A stretch of 23,239 nucleotides of DNA from the IMG/VR virus record IMGVR_UViG_3300033388_000530, positions 1 to 23,239 of that record. One strand, 5' to 3'. The stretch's first letter is position 1, and every line of letters starts with the position of its first letter. This DNA comes from a virus. A program made the position numbers and the translations under genes. The notes beneath the pieces were generated by a model that ran no database searches, had not been told where the DNA came from, and saw nothing but the letters and a program-made list of their open reading frames with translations. Positions 7,168 through 15,956 of this stretch are shown here, piece after piece.

Positions 7168-8274
7168 ATGAAAATAGAAGACTTCATTAAAGCCCAAGGT
7201 GGCGAAGTAGTAGCAAGTGGTGAAACTAACCGAGAAGAGTTAGCTAGTCAAGAAGTAGAACAAGCACCAGAGGTTCAAGAAGAACCAGAGGTAATAGATA
7301 AAGGGGATGATCAGCCAGTGGTTGAAACTCCAGAAGTTGAGGAGAAACCAGAAGGTGACACAATTAGCTTCGAAGACCAATTTAAGCAGGACTACGGTTC
7401 TAAAGAAGATTTGGACAATGAGTTGCGTTCTTTGAGAGAAAAAGCAAATGCTGAAAGATTAGAAGATAAATTCGAATCAGAGAGTATAGACAGATTGCAT
7501 AAAGTTCTGGATTCAGGATTTTCTTGGGATAAAATTAAGGAGATTGCTGAAATCAAGACGCTAGATGTTGAGAATATGGATGGTCGTCAGGCATTATCTA
7601 AGATGTTAGAGATGAAGGATGGATTATCCAAGCGTGAAGTAAACGCAAAACTTTATGAGTTTGATCAGTTGCAGAAAGCAGACACTGATTTAATGGATGA
7701 AGGAGAAAAGATTCAACATGAAGCAGCTTTAGCGCAGTACGAAAGATTGCAAAATGAAAGTAAAGATTTTTTAACTTCTGTTAAGTCAGATGAAAAGTAT
7801 TCCTTACCAGAGTTAAAGTCAGCTCCTGATCAAGCAGAACTAATAGAGAAGCAAAATAAAGAATTTGAAGATTTGAAGAATATGTATGAGTCTTCTGTGG
7901 ATAGTTCGTTAAAAGATTTCAATTCAATAAACATTACACTCGGAGAGGACAATGATTTTACTTTTGAATTAAACGACGAACAAAAACAGCAGGTTCAACA
8001 GCAAATGTATGGTATCAATGATTACTATAATAATTTCGCCAGTGCTGACGGAATAGATTATACAAAGATGCAGGAAACAATTGCTAAAGGATTATTCTTT
8101 GATCAGATGATGAAGTCCGCTGTTGAGAGTAATATTAACAAAGGAAAAGTAGAAGCTGTTAAGGACATCAACAATGTAGTTGATAAGTCTAAGAAAAACC
8201 AAGCTCCTGCATCCGACCAAAGCCCAACTCGACAGATTATAGACGGATTTTTAAAAGGGCAAGGATTAAAATAA
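7168..8274 (+). CDS. Scaffold-like head assembly protein candidate, 368 aa
   Basis: It lies between portal and major capsid protein, where tailed phages usually encode the internal scaffold. The N-terminal 75 residues are strongly acidic low complexity (Glu, Val, Pro, Gln). Residues about 75-240 are charged, Leu/Glu/Lys-rich and likely coiled coil. A Gln-rich patch lies near 270-275 (EQKQQVQQQ), and the C-terminus is basic (about 335-368). No protease catalytic motif is visible, so any maturation protease is elsewhere or absent. Composition fits a scaffold that is lost during maturation. The gene carries the first GGTnnCACAnTT site (7354-7365). ATG 7168 follows an A-rich leader. The role is inferred from position and composition. 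Confidence 0.65.
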   Translation: MKIEDFIKAQGGEVVASGETNREELASQEVEQAPEVQEEPEVIDKGDDQPVVETPEVEEKPEGDTISFEDQFKQDYGSKEDLDNELRSLREKANAERLEDKFESESIDRLHKVLDSGFSWDKIKEIAEIKTLDVENMDGRQALSKMLEMKDGLSKREVNAKLYEFDQLQKADTDLMDEGEKIQHEAALAQYERLQNESKDFLTSVKSDEKYSLPELKSAPDQAELIEKQNKEFEDLKNMYESSVDSSLKDFNSINITLGEDNDFTFELNDEQKQQVQQQMYGINDYYNNFASADGIDYTKMQETIAKGLFFDQMMKSAVESNINKGKVEAVKDINNVVDKSKKNQAPASDQSPTRQIIDGFLKGQGLK

Positions 8275-8293
8275 ATTTAAAAAACTTTAAGAT

Positions 8294-9712
8294 ATGGCAT
8301 TAGATTATCAAGGAGGGAGTTTCGTAAGAAGAGGAGATTATAACTACGTAACTACAATGGACTTACACAAACCAGAGTACGACTCAGAGTTGACTGCTGC
8401 GTTTGGAAATCAGATGTTAACAGGAATGTTACAGATGATCGGGGCTGAAAAATCAGTTTCTGCTTTAGAGTATAACCACTTTGAAGAGGAAAGAATTTAC
8501 CCAAAAATTAAAGCTACTTCTGCTGGTGCAGCTGCTGGTTCTCAAGCATCTTTTACTATTGATGCTGCTGGTACTTTATCTATCCCAGAAAATGCTTCAC
8601 CTTATGGAGGTACTGTTTCTTCGAACATTACTGTTCCTAGAATTGGAGAATTAATTTTAATTAAGCCTAGTTCAGGTACGGTTTCTGCTGATAACTACAT
8701 CAGGGCTATCGTAGATGGTGTTACTCCAGGTTCTCCTTCATCTTTCACGGCTACTCCATTAGATTCTGCTGCTTCTGTTCCAGCTATTGTTTCTGCTTCA
8801 GAGATTGTTATTTATGGTAACGCTCATGGAGAAGGTTCAGGTCAGCCTGCTGCTAGACAGACAAGGGTTAAAAAAGAGACTAACAACTTACAGACTTTCA
8901 AAGGAACTTACGAAGTAACTTCTACTGAAAGAGATATGCTTTCTTGGATTGATTTCAAAGGTAAGGATGGTAAGATGGGTAAAATGTACTACTTAAAAGG
9001 CGAAGCTGATGAGTACAAGAACTTCATGTCTCAAAAAGAGCTTAACCTTTTATTAGGAGAAAAGTTGAATAACGATGCTGTTTCTGATGCTTATGCAAAT
9101 GCAGGGACTCCAATCGCTTTAACTGAAGGTTTAATTCCTTCTATCTTATCAAAGGGTAACATCTCAGCTTACACTGTTGGTACAGGATGGGATAAGCAAG
9201 ATGCTGAAGAGTTAGTTAAGACTTTAGATAAGCAGAAAGGTTCTAAGAATAACTTATTAGCTGCTGGTATTGGTCTTTCTTTACAGATTGATTCTACTTT
9301 AGCTGATTACAAGTCTGCTGGTTCTATTACTTATGGTAACTACACTTTCGACCAAGATGCTGCTGTAAACTTCCAGTTTGACAAGTTCAAAGTTGGAGAA
9401 TACACTTTCTCTAAGAAGACTTTTGAAACTTTCAATGATCTTCAGTCTTTAGGTGCAGACGGATACGGTTTCACTAATGAAGCAATGGTTATCCCAATGG
9501 ATCAGACAAGAGATGCAGGAAGTGGTGAGAAGACTAACTTCTTAAGATTACGTTACTTAGCAAATCCTGAAACTGGGGAAAGAAACCAGAGATCAGAAAT
9601 CATTGATAACTTCGCTATCACAGGTGAGGATACTTACAAAGTATTCTACAAAGACAACTGTGGTTTAGAGACGTTTGCAATGAATAAGTTTGCTTACATC
9701 AAACAAGGATAA
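8294..9712 (+). CDS. Major capsid protein, 472 aa
   Basis: This is the shell subunit, probably HK97-fold. The call rests on its place after portal and scaffold, its length (crAss-like capsid proteins are about 470-510 aa), its codon bias and its private terminator. By hand count TAC outnumbers TAT roughly 17 to 6, whereas TerL mostly uses TAT; TTC and AAC are also favoured, the usual sign of very high expression. Residues about 75-195 form a Ser/Ala/Thr/Gly-rich beta region, probably an insertion or surface domain. The N-terminus (MALDYQGGSFVRRGDYN) shows no obvious cleaved prodomain. A TAAATTTA box at 8272-8279 could serve as an extra promoter. The 7-bp stem terminator begins 23 bases after the stop. 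Confidence 0.88.
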   Translation: MALDYQGGSFVRRGDYNYVTTMDLHKPEYDSELTAAFGNQMLTGMLQMIGAEKSVSALEYNHFEEERIYPKIKATSAGAAAGSQASFTIDAAGTLSIPENASPYGGTVSSNITVPRIGELILIKPSSGTVSADNYIRAIVDGVTPGSPSSFTATPLDSAASVPAIVSASEIVIYGNAHGEGSGQPAARQTRVKKETNNLQTFKGTYEVTSTERDMLSWIDFKGKDGKMGKMYYLKGEADEYKNFMSQKELNLLLGEKLNNDAVSDAYANAGTPIALTEGLIPSILSKGNISAYTVGTGWDKQDAEELVKTLDKQKGSKNNLLAAGIGLSLQIDSTLADYKSAGSITYGNYTFDQDAAVNFQFDKFKVGEYTFSKKTFETFNDLQSLGADGYGFTNEAMVIPMDQTRDAGSGEKTNFLRLRYLANPETGERNQRSEIIDNFAITGEDTYKVFYKDNCGLETFAMNKFAYIKQG

Positions 9713-9735
9713 TCCATAAGGATTGTTAAAATATG

Positions 9736-9759
9736 GGGAGGGGAAACCCTCCCTTTTTT
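9736..9759 (+). terminator. Terminator after the major capsid gene (GAAA tetraloop)
   Basis: A perfect 7-bp G/C-rich stem, 9736-9742 with 9747-9753, closes a GAAA loop and runs into six T residues (9754-9759). It is among the strongest terminators in the window and would cap the abundant capsid message. Confidence 0.9.
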
Positions 9760-9775
9760 AAATTCAAATTAAAAT
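9758..9775 (+). promoter_or_regulatory. Conserved 18-base A-rich leader (second copy of 2236-2253)
   Basis: The 18 bases are identical to 2236-2253, the leader of the 119-aa gene. Each lies just downstream of a terminator. The copy here ends 5 bases before ATG 9781; the other runs into its ATG. It is probably a translation-initiation leader of the A-rich Bacteroidota type, or part of a shared promoter downstream region. Confidence 0.4.
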
Positions 9776-9780
9776 ATAAA

Positions 9781-10875
9781 ATGTCAGAAAAAAGAGTAAA
9801 AGCTCCAAAGAGAGTTGCGGACAAAGGAATGAAGTCAGTAGTTTATACATTGGCTAAATCAAAAAACGGTAAATATCCACCTTCTTATAAGATTCCTTCT
9901 CAGGATGAAGTTTATCTAGAATGGGAAGATAAAGACGGTGTAGAGCAAAAAGGTCTTAGATCTATTAGATATTGCTTAGGGGAGAAATCAATCTTCGTAG
10001 ATGAGCAATCAGATAACGCTAAAAAGGGCGTGTTAATGTTTAACGATGGTGTCTTAGTGGCAGCAGCAGTTGAAACTTCAAAACAGAAATTTCTAGAGTA
10101 TACCAATGCTAATATTGCAAATCATGAGCAAGGTTCAGCCACTCCTGGTAAATCAGCAATTTTTAGATCTAACTCTAATAATTATAAATTAAATATAAAA
10201 TTACAGAAGCAGGAGCAAATCCTTAAACTATCTCAGATGGTTAACGATATGTCAGAAGACCAAATTGAAGGTTTAGCTGTTTCGATGGGTGTATTCTTTG
10301 ATTCAACAGATGAGGAGTCTACATTAAGAAGCGTACAGGAGGCTAAGTCTAGGTTCTTTGATATGATTAACTATGACCCAAGTAGATTCGAGGCTGAGTT
10401 AAAAGACGAAACTAGAAAGTACAAAGAGGTTATTGGTTTAGCTTTGATTAAGAATATCTTATCGTATGAGAAAGCGGAAAGAAGCTTCTATAATAACATC
10501 GGTGGTAAAACTAGAATATTAGATGTCCCTAGTTATGCAGATCCAGAAGAGTACTTTGTTAAGTTAGCTTTGACTAAATCAGAAATCAAAGAGGTTTATG
10601 AAGAGGTTGTAAAAGCTTTAAACGATAACAAGAAGCCAGCAAAGGAAAAGTTCGAAGGAACAAAAGAGTATAAATTACTTAAGAAAGCAATCAAGCTTAA
10701 AGTTTGTAAGAATGCTTTCGGTAGTATTTCAGCTAACAATATTGGAATGCTAGGAGATAGAGGTACTGGTATTAAAGGTGCTACTAAGCATTTAGAATAC
10801 AATCCAGAAGTTTATACTGAAGTAGAAAAAATGGTTCTAGCAGCGGAAGCAGCTTTAGAAGAAGAGAGCAAGTAG
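9781..10875 (+). CDS. Unknown structural-module protein, 364 aa
   Basis: No family is recognised. The N-terminus (about 1-20) is basic, residues 20-110 look beta-rich, and residues 140-364 are mainly charged helix ending in Lys-rich and then acidic segments. There is no membrane segment or signal peptide. The frame is open upstream to an ATG at 9733, but that would place the capsid terminator hairpin inside the coding region, so ATG 9781 after the conserved A-rich leader is the better start. Terminators on both sides make it a single-gene unit. Its position between capsid and surface proteins suggests a minor head or connector component; that is inference. The stop codon is TAG. Confidence 0.75.
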   Translation: MSEKRVKAPKRVADKGMKSVVYTLAKSKNGKYPPSYKIPSQDEVYLEWEDKDGVEQKGLRSIRYCLGEKSIFVDEQSDNAKKGVLMFNDGVLVAAAVETSKQKFLEYTNANIANHEQGSATPGKSAIFRSNSNNYKLNIKLQKQEQILKLSQMVNDMSEDQIEGLAVSMGVFFDSTDEESTLRSVQEAKSRFFDMINYDPSRFEAELKDETRKYKEVIGLALIKNILSYEKAERSFYNNIGGKTRILDVPSYADPEEYFVKLALTKSEIKEVYEEVVKALNDNKKPAKEKFEGTKEYKLLKKAIKLKVCKNAFGSISANNIGMLGDRGTGIKGATKHLEYNPEVYTEVEKMVLAAEAALEEESK

Positions 10876-10898
10876 GTTACTTAGGCTAGCTTAGGTTA

Positions 10899-10930
10899 AA
10901 GGAGAGGTTTAAAAGCCTCTCTTTTTTTTT
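10899..10930 (+). terminator. Rho-independent terminator after the 364-aa gene
   Basis: GAGAGG (10902-10907) pairs with CCTCTC (10916-10921), extended by A-T and G-T pairs on both sides, followed by nine T residues (10922-10930). Confidence 0.85.
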
Positions 10931-10933
10931 GTG

Positions 10934-10941
10934 TATATTTA
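10934..10941 (+). promoter_or_regulatory. Putative -7 box (TATATTTA) for the surface and neck operon
   Basis: One mismatch to TAnnTTTG, immediately after a terminator and 28 bases before ATG 10970. A new promoter is needed here unless the terminator is leaky. Confidence 0.35.
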
Positions 10942-10969
10942 TCGGTGAATAACGTTATTATACTAAAAA

Positions 10970-12754
10970 ATGTCTTTAACCACAACAAACTTTAACATAG
11001 CATTTTCATTGGCTTCAGACCCGATGGAATTTAAGTTTACTGATACTACAGACTATGCGTCTCAATCGGTAGCTTTAGCAGATATTAATGGTAAGATTAA
11101 GGTTACAGCTCCAAGCGGAGTAGTTTATGATGGAACATTAGATATAGATGGTTCGGTTTCTCGAATCAATACTACAACTATTTTGGTTCCATTATTATCA
11201 TCTGGAACTCCCGAAATAGGGTTGTATACATTTGATTATGAAGCTACTGACGGTGTGGACACTGTAACAGCTAGAAAAACTTTTAGCTATTCTTATTCTA
11301 AACCATCAGCGACTAGTCAAGCTACAGTAGATTGCTTATCTCCTGAGTTAACAGGGTCGGATACAACTAATTACTTAGTTAACGCTATTACTCCTGTCGA
11401 TAGGCTGAGTATTGTAGGTGTTGATACTGGTAATAATACTATTAGTGTAGCAGGGGAAAAGGTTGCGTTTGTTGTTCAGGGTGACACATTTAGTGTAATC
11501 AACTCATCAGGTAACGATGGAGACTATACAGTAACAGGAGTAGAATATGATCAAGTAACAGATACTACAGTAATTACAGTATCAAGTATTACAGATGCTA
11601 CAGTAGATGGAATAGTAGTAACTAGAAAGACTACATTATTCTTTCCTTCGGTTCTTCAGCTACCTCCGTTAGTGGGTTATGAAGCAAATCTAAGTACTAA
11701 CTCTTTCTACTCTCAGACTCATGAGTTTTTATTTAATACTAAAGCGTATTACCAATACACTAACGGTATTAGTATTGTAGATTCATTCTCAAGCTCAGAT
11801 GAGATAGATGTAGATTGTGATGTTAGGCTTTGTGATATATTTTGTTGTATTAATGCTACTTTCAATGAGTACCTTAAATACAAAGATGCAAACAATACTC
11901 GTTTAGCTTCTATAGAGTTAGAAAGATATATTCTTGCAACATCTCATTTAGCAGCATTAAGAACTGCATTTGAATGTGGAGACTCAACAGCGGTAGATAA
12001 CTTGGTTACTCAAATTAAGAAGGTAGCTCAGTGTAATAGTGATTGTTCTTGTTCAGATGGATCTCCTGCTCCTATTACAGGTTTAGGTGGTGGATCTACA
12101 ACAGTTGTTCAATCTTCAGGTAACGGAATAAATGTATCTAGTAATTCGTCAGGTAATACGACAACTTACACTTTAAGTTTAAGTCAGTCTATTTTAGATG
12201 ATATCGCATCAGCAACAGCAACAAGCTCAGTAATATCAAGTGATAATAGTTTAGTTGTAAACTCAAGCACATCAGGGGGTAATACAGAGTACGATGTTAC
12301 TTTACCTCCTAGTACACCTATAGTAGAACCTAAAGAGTTAATGGCTTTTAATGTTGATATAACAGATATTAGCACAGGATCTCCTGTTTTCACTGTAAGC
12401 GATGTTGTTATTCAGAACGAAAGTAACTTCCAATCGGCTGTTACAATGTCAGATCCAGATGTAGGTGCTCCGAGTTATTATTACCAGAGGTTAGAAGTTA
12501 ATAATTTTCAAGTATCTCCAGATAGTACTTATAAGGTTTTTATAGAGTCTACTTATTCAGAAGACGCTTCTTTTTCTAATATAAACAGTAATAATCCTGA
12601 CGGTTTGTTTTCTAGGTATTTAACACCTTCTGTAGTTCAGAAAGATTCTGGATCGTTTTATATAGTATTATTAGCGATAGACTTTTACCCTATTCAAAGA
12701 TATATGTTATCTAGATATAGCAACATTAAATTAAATATTAAAATAGTAGAATAA
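10970..12754 (+). CDS. Beta-rich surface or fibre-type virion protein with Cys cluster, 594 aa
   Basis: The N-terminal half is Ser/Thr/Val/Asp-rich and beta-like. It includes a phage structural module at about 145-220 containing VQGDTFSVINSSGNDGDYTV. Then comes an unusual cysteine cluster around a helical segment: C283, C288, C292, C293, C336, C355, C359 and C361. A Gly/Ser/Thr/Asn-rich linker (about 365-450) leads to a compact C-terminal beta domain (about 450-594). This layout of stalk, flexible linker and terminal knob suits a head fibre, capsid decoration or appendage protein. Its position between capsid and neck genes fits. There is no signal peptide. It overlaps the next gene by one base (TAATG). 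The role is inferred; no receptor-binding motif is recognised. Confidence 0.65.
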   Translation: MSLTTTNFNIAFSLASDPMEFKFTDTTDYASQSVALADINGKIKVTAPSGVVYDGTLDIDGSVSRINTTTILVPLLSSGTPEIGLYTFDYEATDGVDTVTARKTFSYSYSKPSATSQATVDCLSPELTGSDTTNYLVNAITPVDRLSIVGVDTGNNTISVAGEKVAFVVQGDTFSVINSSGNDGDYTVTGVEYDQVTDTTVITVSSITDATVDGIVVTRKTTLFFPSVLQLPPLVGYEANLSTNSFYSQTHEFLFNTKAYYQYTNGISIVDSFSSSDEIDVDCDVRLCDIFCCINATFNEYLKYKDANNTRLASIELERYILATSHLAALRTAFECGDSTAVDNLVTQIKKVAQCNSDCSCSDGSPAPITGLGGGSTTVVQSSGNGINVSSNSSGNTTTYTLSLSQSILDDIASATATSSVISSDNSLVVNSSTSGGNTEYDVTLPPSTPIVEPKELMAFNVDITDISTGSPVFTVSDVVIQNESNFQSAVTMSDPDVGAPSYYYQRLEVNNFQVSPDSTYKVFIESTYSEDASFSNINSNNPDGLFSRYLTPSVVQKDSGSFYIVLLAIDFYPIQRYMLSRYSNIKLNIKIVE

Positions 12755-14616
12755 TGTCAGTAAAAACAGAGTTAGCAAAATATGGTTCAGGTGTAGGTTA
12801 TATTTATCTTACTGACGTAAACGATGTTATAACAGCGCAAAGAGTAAATAATAAAGAAGGTAGAGAAGACTTGGAGAGATTAATGTTGATCTCTTCTTCT
12901 TTAAGTTCGAATATATCGGCAACTTCTAATATTTCAGTTACATCGGCAGGTGGTGACATCACTAACTTATCTTATGATGGGGTTTCAGTGTTTGATGTTG
13001 CTTCTCCAGTTACAGGGGCAACAGTAGAGGATTTAGCTACGAATTTAGCAACTGCTATAAATTCTCATGTTAGTATCCCAGAATATACAGCAGTTTCATC
13101 AGGAAGTGTTGTTACTGTTTATTTATCAGCGGACGAAGGTAGTTCTTTAAATGGAACAGTGAGTGCGTTTTCTACAACGGGATCAGCTACACTAACAGCG
13201 ACAAATCTAGATGGGGGTTCTTATCCTTCTCAAGATATAGATTCTCAGGTTGGTTATAAGATGTATTTAAACGCATCTGAATCAGCAGTCGTAGATTCAC
13301 TAGTAGGAGCGACAGATGTTACTTCAGGAGTTCTTAGAAAATCATCAGCTTCACCTTATTCGGTTAGAGATGTTGAAGTTTCTTCTGGAAGCGTATCAAT
13401 AGATAGAGATGGTGCTGTAACGGTTGTTAATGTTCAAACGGAAGGTTCTGTAGCAGCGGATGATTTGACTTCGATAGATGCAGGTATTTTTTCTGATGGT
13501 GACACAATTACCCTAAGAGCAAAAGAAGCATCTAAGGTAACAACAATAAAAGAAGGAGGTAATATAGAATTATCTAATAATGCAGACTTCATAACAGGAA
13601 CAAAAGATTTTGCTATTATACTTCAGTATAGTACAGCAGATAATAAATGGTATGAGATTAATAGAAGTCCAGGTAATGATTTAGATGTATCTAGTTTGAG
13701 ATCATCGGGTATTGCTGTTCCAGCTCAAGGGGTAACTACAGAAGTAATAAATCTATCAGGTTCTACTACAACTTTAACACCAGGTGTAGAGAAGGGGTAT
13801 TATAATCTAACAGGAACAGGTTCTTTAACAGGTTCGGTTTCTTATAACTTTGCGCCAGGCTTAGTAGATGGTGACACATTTACTGTAGACTATAATGGAT
13901 TAATAACAATAGGAGCTTTTGGTATATTCATAGGGGGTGTGTTATTAACTCAAAGACAATCATCAGAAGGTAATGTTGTTGTAAAAGGAGTATGGGATTC
14001 AAGTAACGCTATTTGGGTTGTGTCTGTTCTTAGAGATACTCAAAGCGCAGATTTAGCAGATGATAATCAGTTAGGTGCTAAAGAAGATAATTTAGGTTTG
14101 CCTGCTTTAAATGGTCAGGTTTTATCTTCAACAACAGCAGGTGTTAGAACATGGATTTCTAATTCAACAGATATAGCTTTAGATGGTAATGCTACAACAA
14201 GCAGCAGTACAGCCTCAGTAGAGACAACGTTAAGGACTGTTACAATTCCAGCAGCAACTTTAAGTACTAATGGTAGTGCTATTATATTAAAGTTCTCAGG
14301 TCAGTTCGGGGCGAATGTAGATTCTAAAACTTTTAAAGGAAAATTTAATGGAACAGATGTTATTCAGAATTTGATTAACACAACACCAAACGGAGCAGAC
14401 TTTGTAGGAGAGATAATGGTATCAAGATCTGCTAGTGTAGTTGTTAAGGTTAGTTCAAGTTTAATTATAAATGGAAATACAATAGAGTCTAACTTTATTC
14501 AGGTAGGTTCTGTAAACTTAGATACAACATCTTACGACATAACTTTAACAGGTATTGGGGCTTTGGCTTCAGATGTGAATATTTATAGCTCTATAGCTAC
14601 TAAAATTATAGTTTAA
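12754..14616 (+). CDS. Beta-rich fibre-like virion protein, 620 aa
   Basis: The protein is almost entirely Ser/Thr/Gly/Val/Asp-rich beta sequence, typical of phage fibre or spike proteins. Two similar modules are visible. One is at about 220-310, with SDGDTITLRAKEA, then GGNIEL, then NKWYEINR. The other is at about 345-430, with VDGDTFTVDYNG, then NAIWVVSVLRD. The last 150 residues form a separate beta domain (about 470-620). It contains no cysteine, unlike the preceding gene. It is joined to both neighbours by one-base TAATG overlaps, so it is probably translated with the 594-aa and ring-type proteins. It may assemble with the 594-aa protein as a head or neck fibre; host binding is possible but not shown. 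Two GGTnnCACAnTT sites lie in the two modules. Confidence 0.65.
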   Translation: MSVKTELAKYGSGVGYIYLTDVNDVITAQRVNNKEGREDLERLMLISSSLSSNISATSNISVTSAGGDITNLSYDGVSVFDVASPVTGATVEDLATNLATAINSHVSIPEYTAVSSGSVVTVYLSADEGSSLNGTVSAFSTTGSATLTATNLDGGSYPSQDIDSQVGYKMYLNASESAVVDSLVGATDVTSGVLRKSSASPYSVRDVEVSSGSVSIDRDGAVTVVNVQTEGSVAADDLTSIDAGIFSDGDTITLRAKEASKVTTIKEGGNIELSNNADFITGTKDFAIILQYSTADNKWYEINRSPGNDLDVSSLRSSGIAVPAQGVTTEVINLSGSTTTLTPGVEKGYYNLTGTGSLTGSVSYNFAPGLVDGDTFTVDYNGLITIGAFGIFIGGVLLTQRQSSEGNVVVKGVWDSSNAIWVVSVLRDTQSADLADDNQLGAKEDNLGLPALNGQVLSSTTAGVRTWISNSTDIALDGNATTSSSTASVETTLRTVTIPAATLSTNGSAIILKFSGQFGANVDSKTFKGKFNGTDVIQNLINTTPNGADFVGEIMVSRSASVVVKVSSSLIINGNTIESNFIQVGSVNLDTTSYDITLTGIGALASDVNIYSSIATKIIV

Positions 14617-15314
14617 TGGATATTAATAAGGTTTATACATTTCTTCAATTCCTGGCTGACAAGGATCAGTCGGGAAATATTACGCCTAAAGAGTTTAATC
14701 TTTCTATGCCGAGAGCTTATACTGAGTGTATAATGAAGCGTTCTAATAACACAAATGATAAATCACAAAATAAACAAGGTTGGCAGAAGAATCAAAAGAT
14801 TACAGACGATTTAAGGTTTTTATTAGTTAGGAATAATGTTTCTACTATTGGCGCAGATGGTAAACTTTTTTTACCTAAGAATTATTTACACTTATCGAGC
14901 TTGGTGTATAATTACAAGTTTGAAGAGGATGGAAACACGGTTGTTATTCCTAATGATATTGATATCGTGGATGATAACGAGATAGCAGAGTTTAGAGGGT
15001 CTAGTATTTACAGTAAAAGAATTAAAGCTAAAAAATATGTTATTGCTGCTTTTTATAGCGATCATATTCAGATTTATCCTGAAAATATTGGGGTGGTTGA
15101 TTTTACGTATTTAAGGAAACCAATAGAGCCATTTTGGGCTTTTACTCTAGAAAATGGAAGACCAGTATATGATCCTGTTAACTCGATTGATTTAGAAGCT
15201 CCTGAAGAGCTTGCTAATGAAATTGTAATGATGTGTGCTTCTTACTTGGGAATCAACCTTAGAGAGCCTCAATTGATACAATACGCAGAAACAATGAAAC
15301 AACAAGGAGTGTAA
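14616..15314 (+). CDS. Neck or ring-type structural protein, 232 aa
   Basis: It resembles the first of the small connector proteins that crAss-like and other Bacteroidota phages place between head genes and the muzzle. The opening, with KVYTFLQFLADKDQSGNITP followed by EFNL, is characteristic of that group as I recall it. The protein has a helical N-terminus, a beta-rich middle (about 90-175) and a helical C-terminus (about 190-232). Residues 15-26 (DKDQSGNITPKE) match a canonical EF-hand calcium loop at positions 1, 3, 5, 6, 8 and 12. It starts inside the stop codon of the 620-aa gene (TAATG) and is 12 bases from the next gene. The likely role is a ring that seats the tail on the portal; the family call is from memory. 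Confidence 0.7.
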   Translation: MDINKVYTFLQFLADKDQSGNITPKEFNLSMPRAYTECIMKRSNNTNDKSQNKQGWQKNQKITDDLRFLLVRNNVSTIGADGKLFLPKNYLHLSSLVYNYKFEEDGNTVVIPNDIDIVDDNEIAEFRGSSIYSKRIKAKKYVIAAFYSDHIQIYPENIGVVDFTYLRKPIEPFWAFTLENGRPVYDPVNSIDLEAPEELANEIVMMCASYLGINLREPQLIQYAETMKQQGV

Positions 15315-15326
15315 CACGCTTAGTAT

Positions 15327-15956
15327 ATGAAAAGAGATACTAGATACATAATAGCTGAACAAGCTCAAAGAATTATACAAGGGGGAACTCCTACACCTGA
15401 CACAGAGGTTAGAAAGGATGAACTTGTAATATATGTAGATCAGGCTTTTGGCCGTATGGTAAAGGAAAGTTTTTACCAAAACAAGCAAGAGGGTGTTAGT
15501 TGGTTAGATGGGGGATTTGTTTACTCTTTCTTTGCAGAGGTTAAGAAAGATAAAATGAGAGGAATGCCTTATGCTAAAATTCCATCTACTTATGTTAATC
15601 TACCTTTAGGTATGGGTATTCACGATGTTACCCCTTCAGGATCACCAATGGATTCTTTTGTTCCTACTAACCCAAACTTTTTAAGTTTATCAAGAGGTTT
15701 AGCAGTGGGTAATTTAGGAGGTAGAAGAGGTTATTTTGTAGAGAACACTAAGATGTTTTTTATTAACCTTAAGGTTGAGGATTGTATTGATAATGTTTTG
15801 ATTAAATTAGGGGGAGGTATTCAGTCGGATGAATTAGATCCAGATGTTGATATTCCTTTGGATATGCAACAAGCTTTAGTTGGTTTTACAGTTGAACTGT
15901 ATATGCAACAAAGACAAATGCCTAAAGATGATTTAAACGATAATAATAAAAATTAA
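15327..15956 (+). CDS. Neck or ring-type structural protein, 209 aa
   Basis: This is the second of three consecutive mid-sized virion proteins before the giant muzzle gene. It has a helical N-terminus (about 1-45) and a beta-rich middle with small-residue turns: MPYAKIPSTYVNLPLGMGIH at about 75-95 and SRGLAVGNLGGRRGYFVEN near 125-143. The C-terminus (about 180-209) is acidic, Gln- and Asn-rich. Order, size and pattern fit the ring or neck proteins of crAss-like podoviruses, which stack between portal and muzzle; it has no cysteine cluster or membrane segment. It is joined to the next gene by a TAATG overlap, implying translation in fixed proportion. The specific ring position cannot be told from sequence alone. 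Confidence 0.65.
   Translation: MKRDTRYIIAEQAQRIIQGGTPTPDTEVRKDELVIYVDQAFGRMVKESFYQNKQEGVSWLDGGFVYSFFAEVKKDKMRGMPYAKIPSTYVNLPLGMGIHDVTPSGSPMDSFVPTNPNFLSLSRGLAVGNLGGRRGYFVENTKMFFINLKVEDCIDNVLIKLGGGIQSDELDPDVDIPLDMQQALVGFTVELYMQQRQMPKDDLNDNNKN

Noticed and set aside
9733-9780. ATG at 9733 as the start of the 364-aa gene
   Set aside because: It would put the capsid terminator stem and T run inside the coding sequence and add a GRGNPPFF-like segment encoded by the hairpin; ATG 9781 after an A-rich leader is far more natural.
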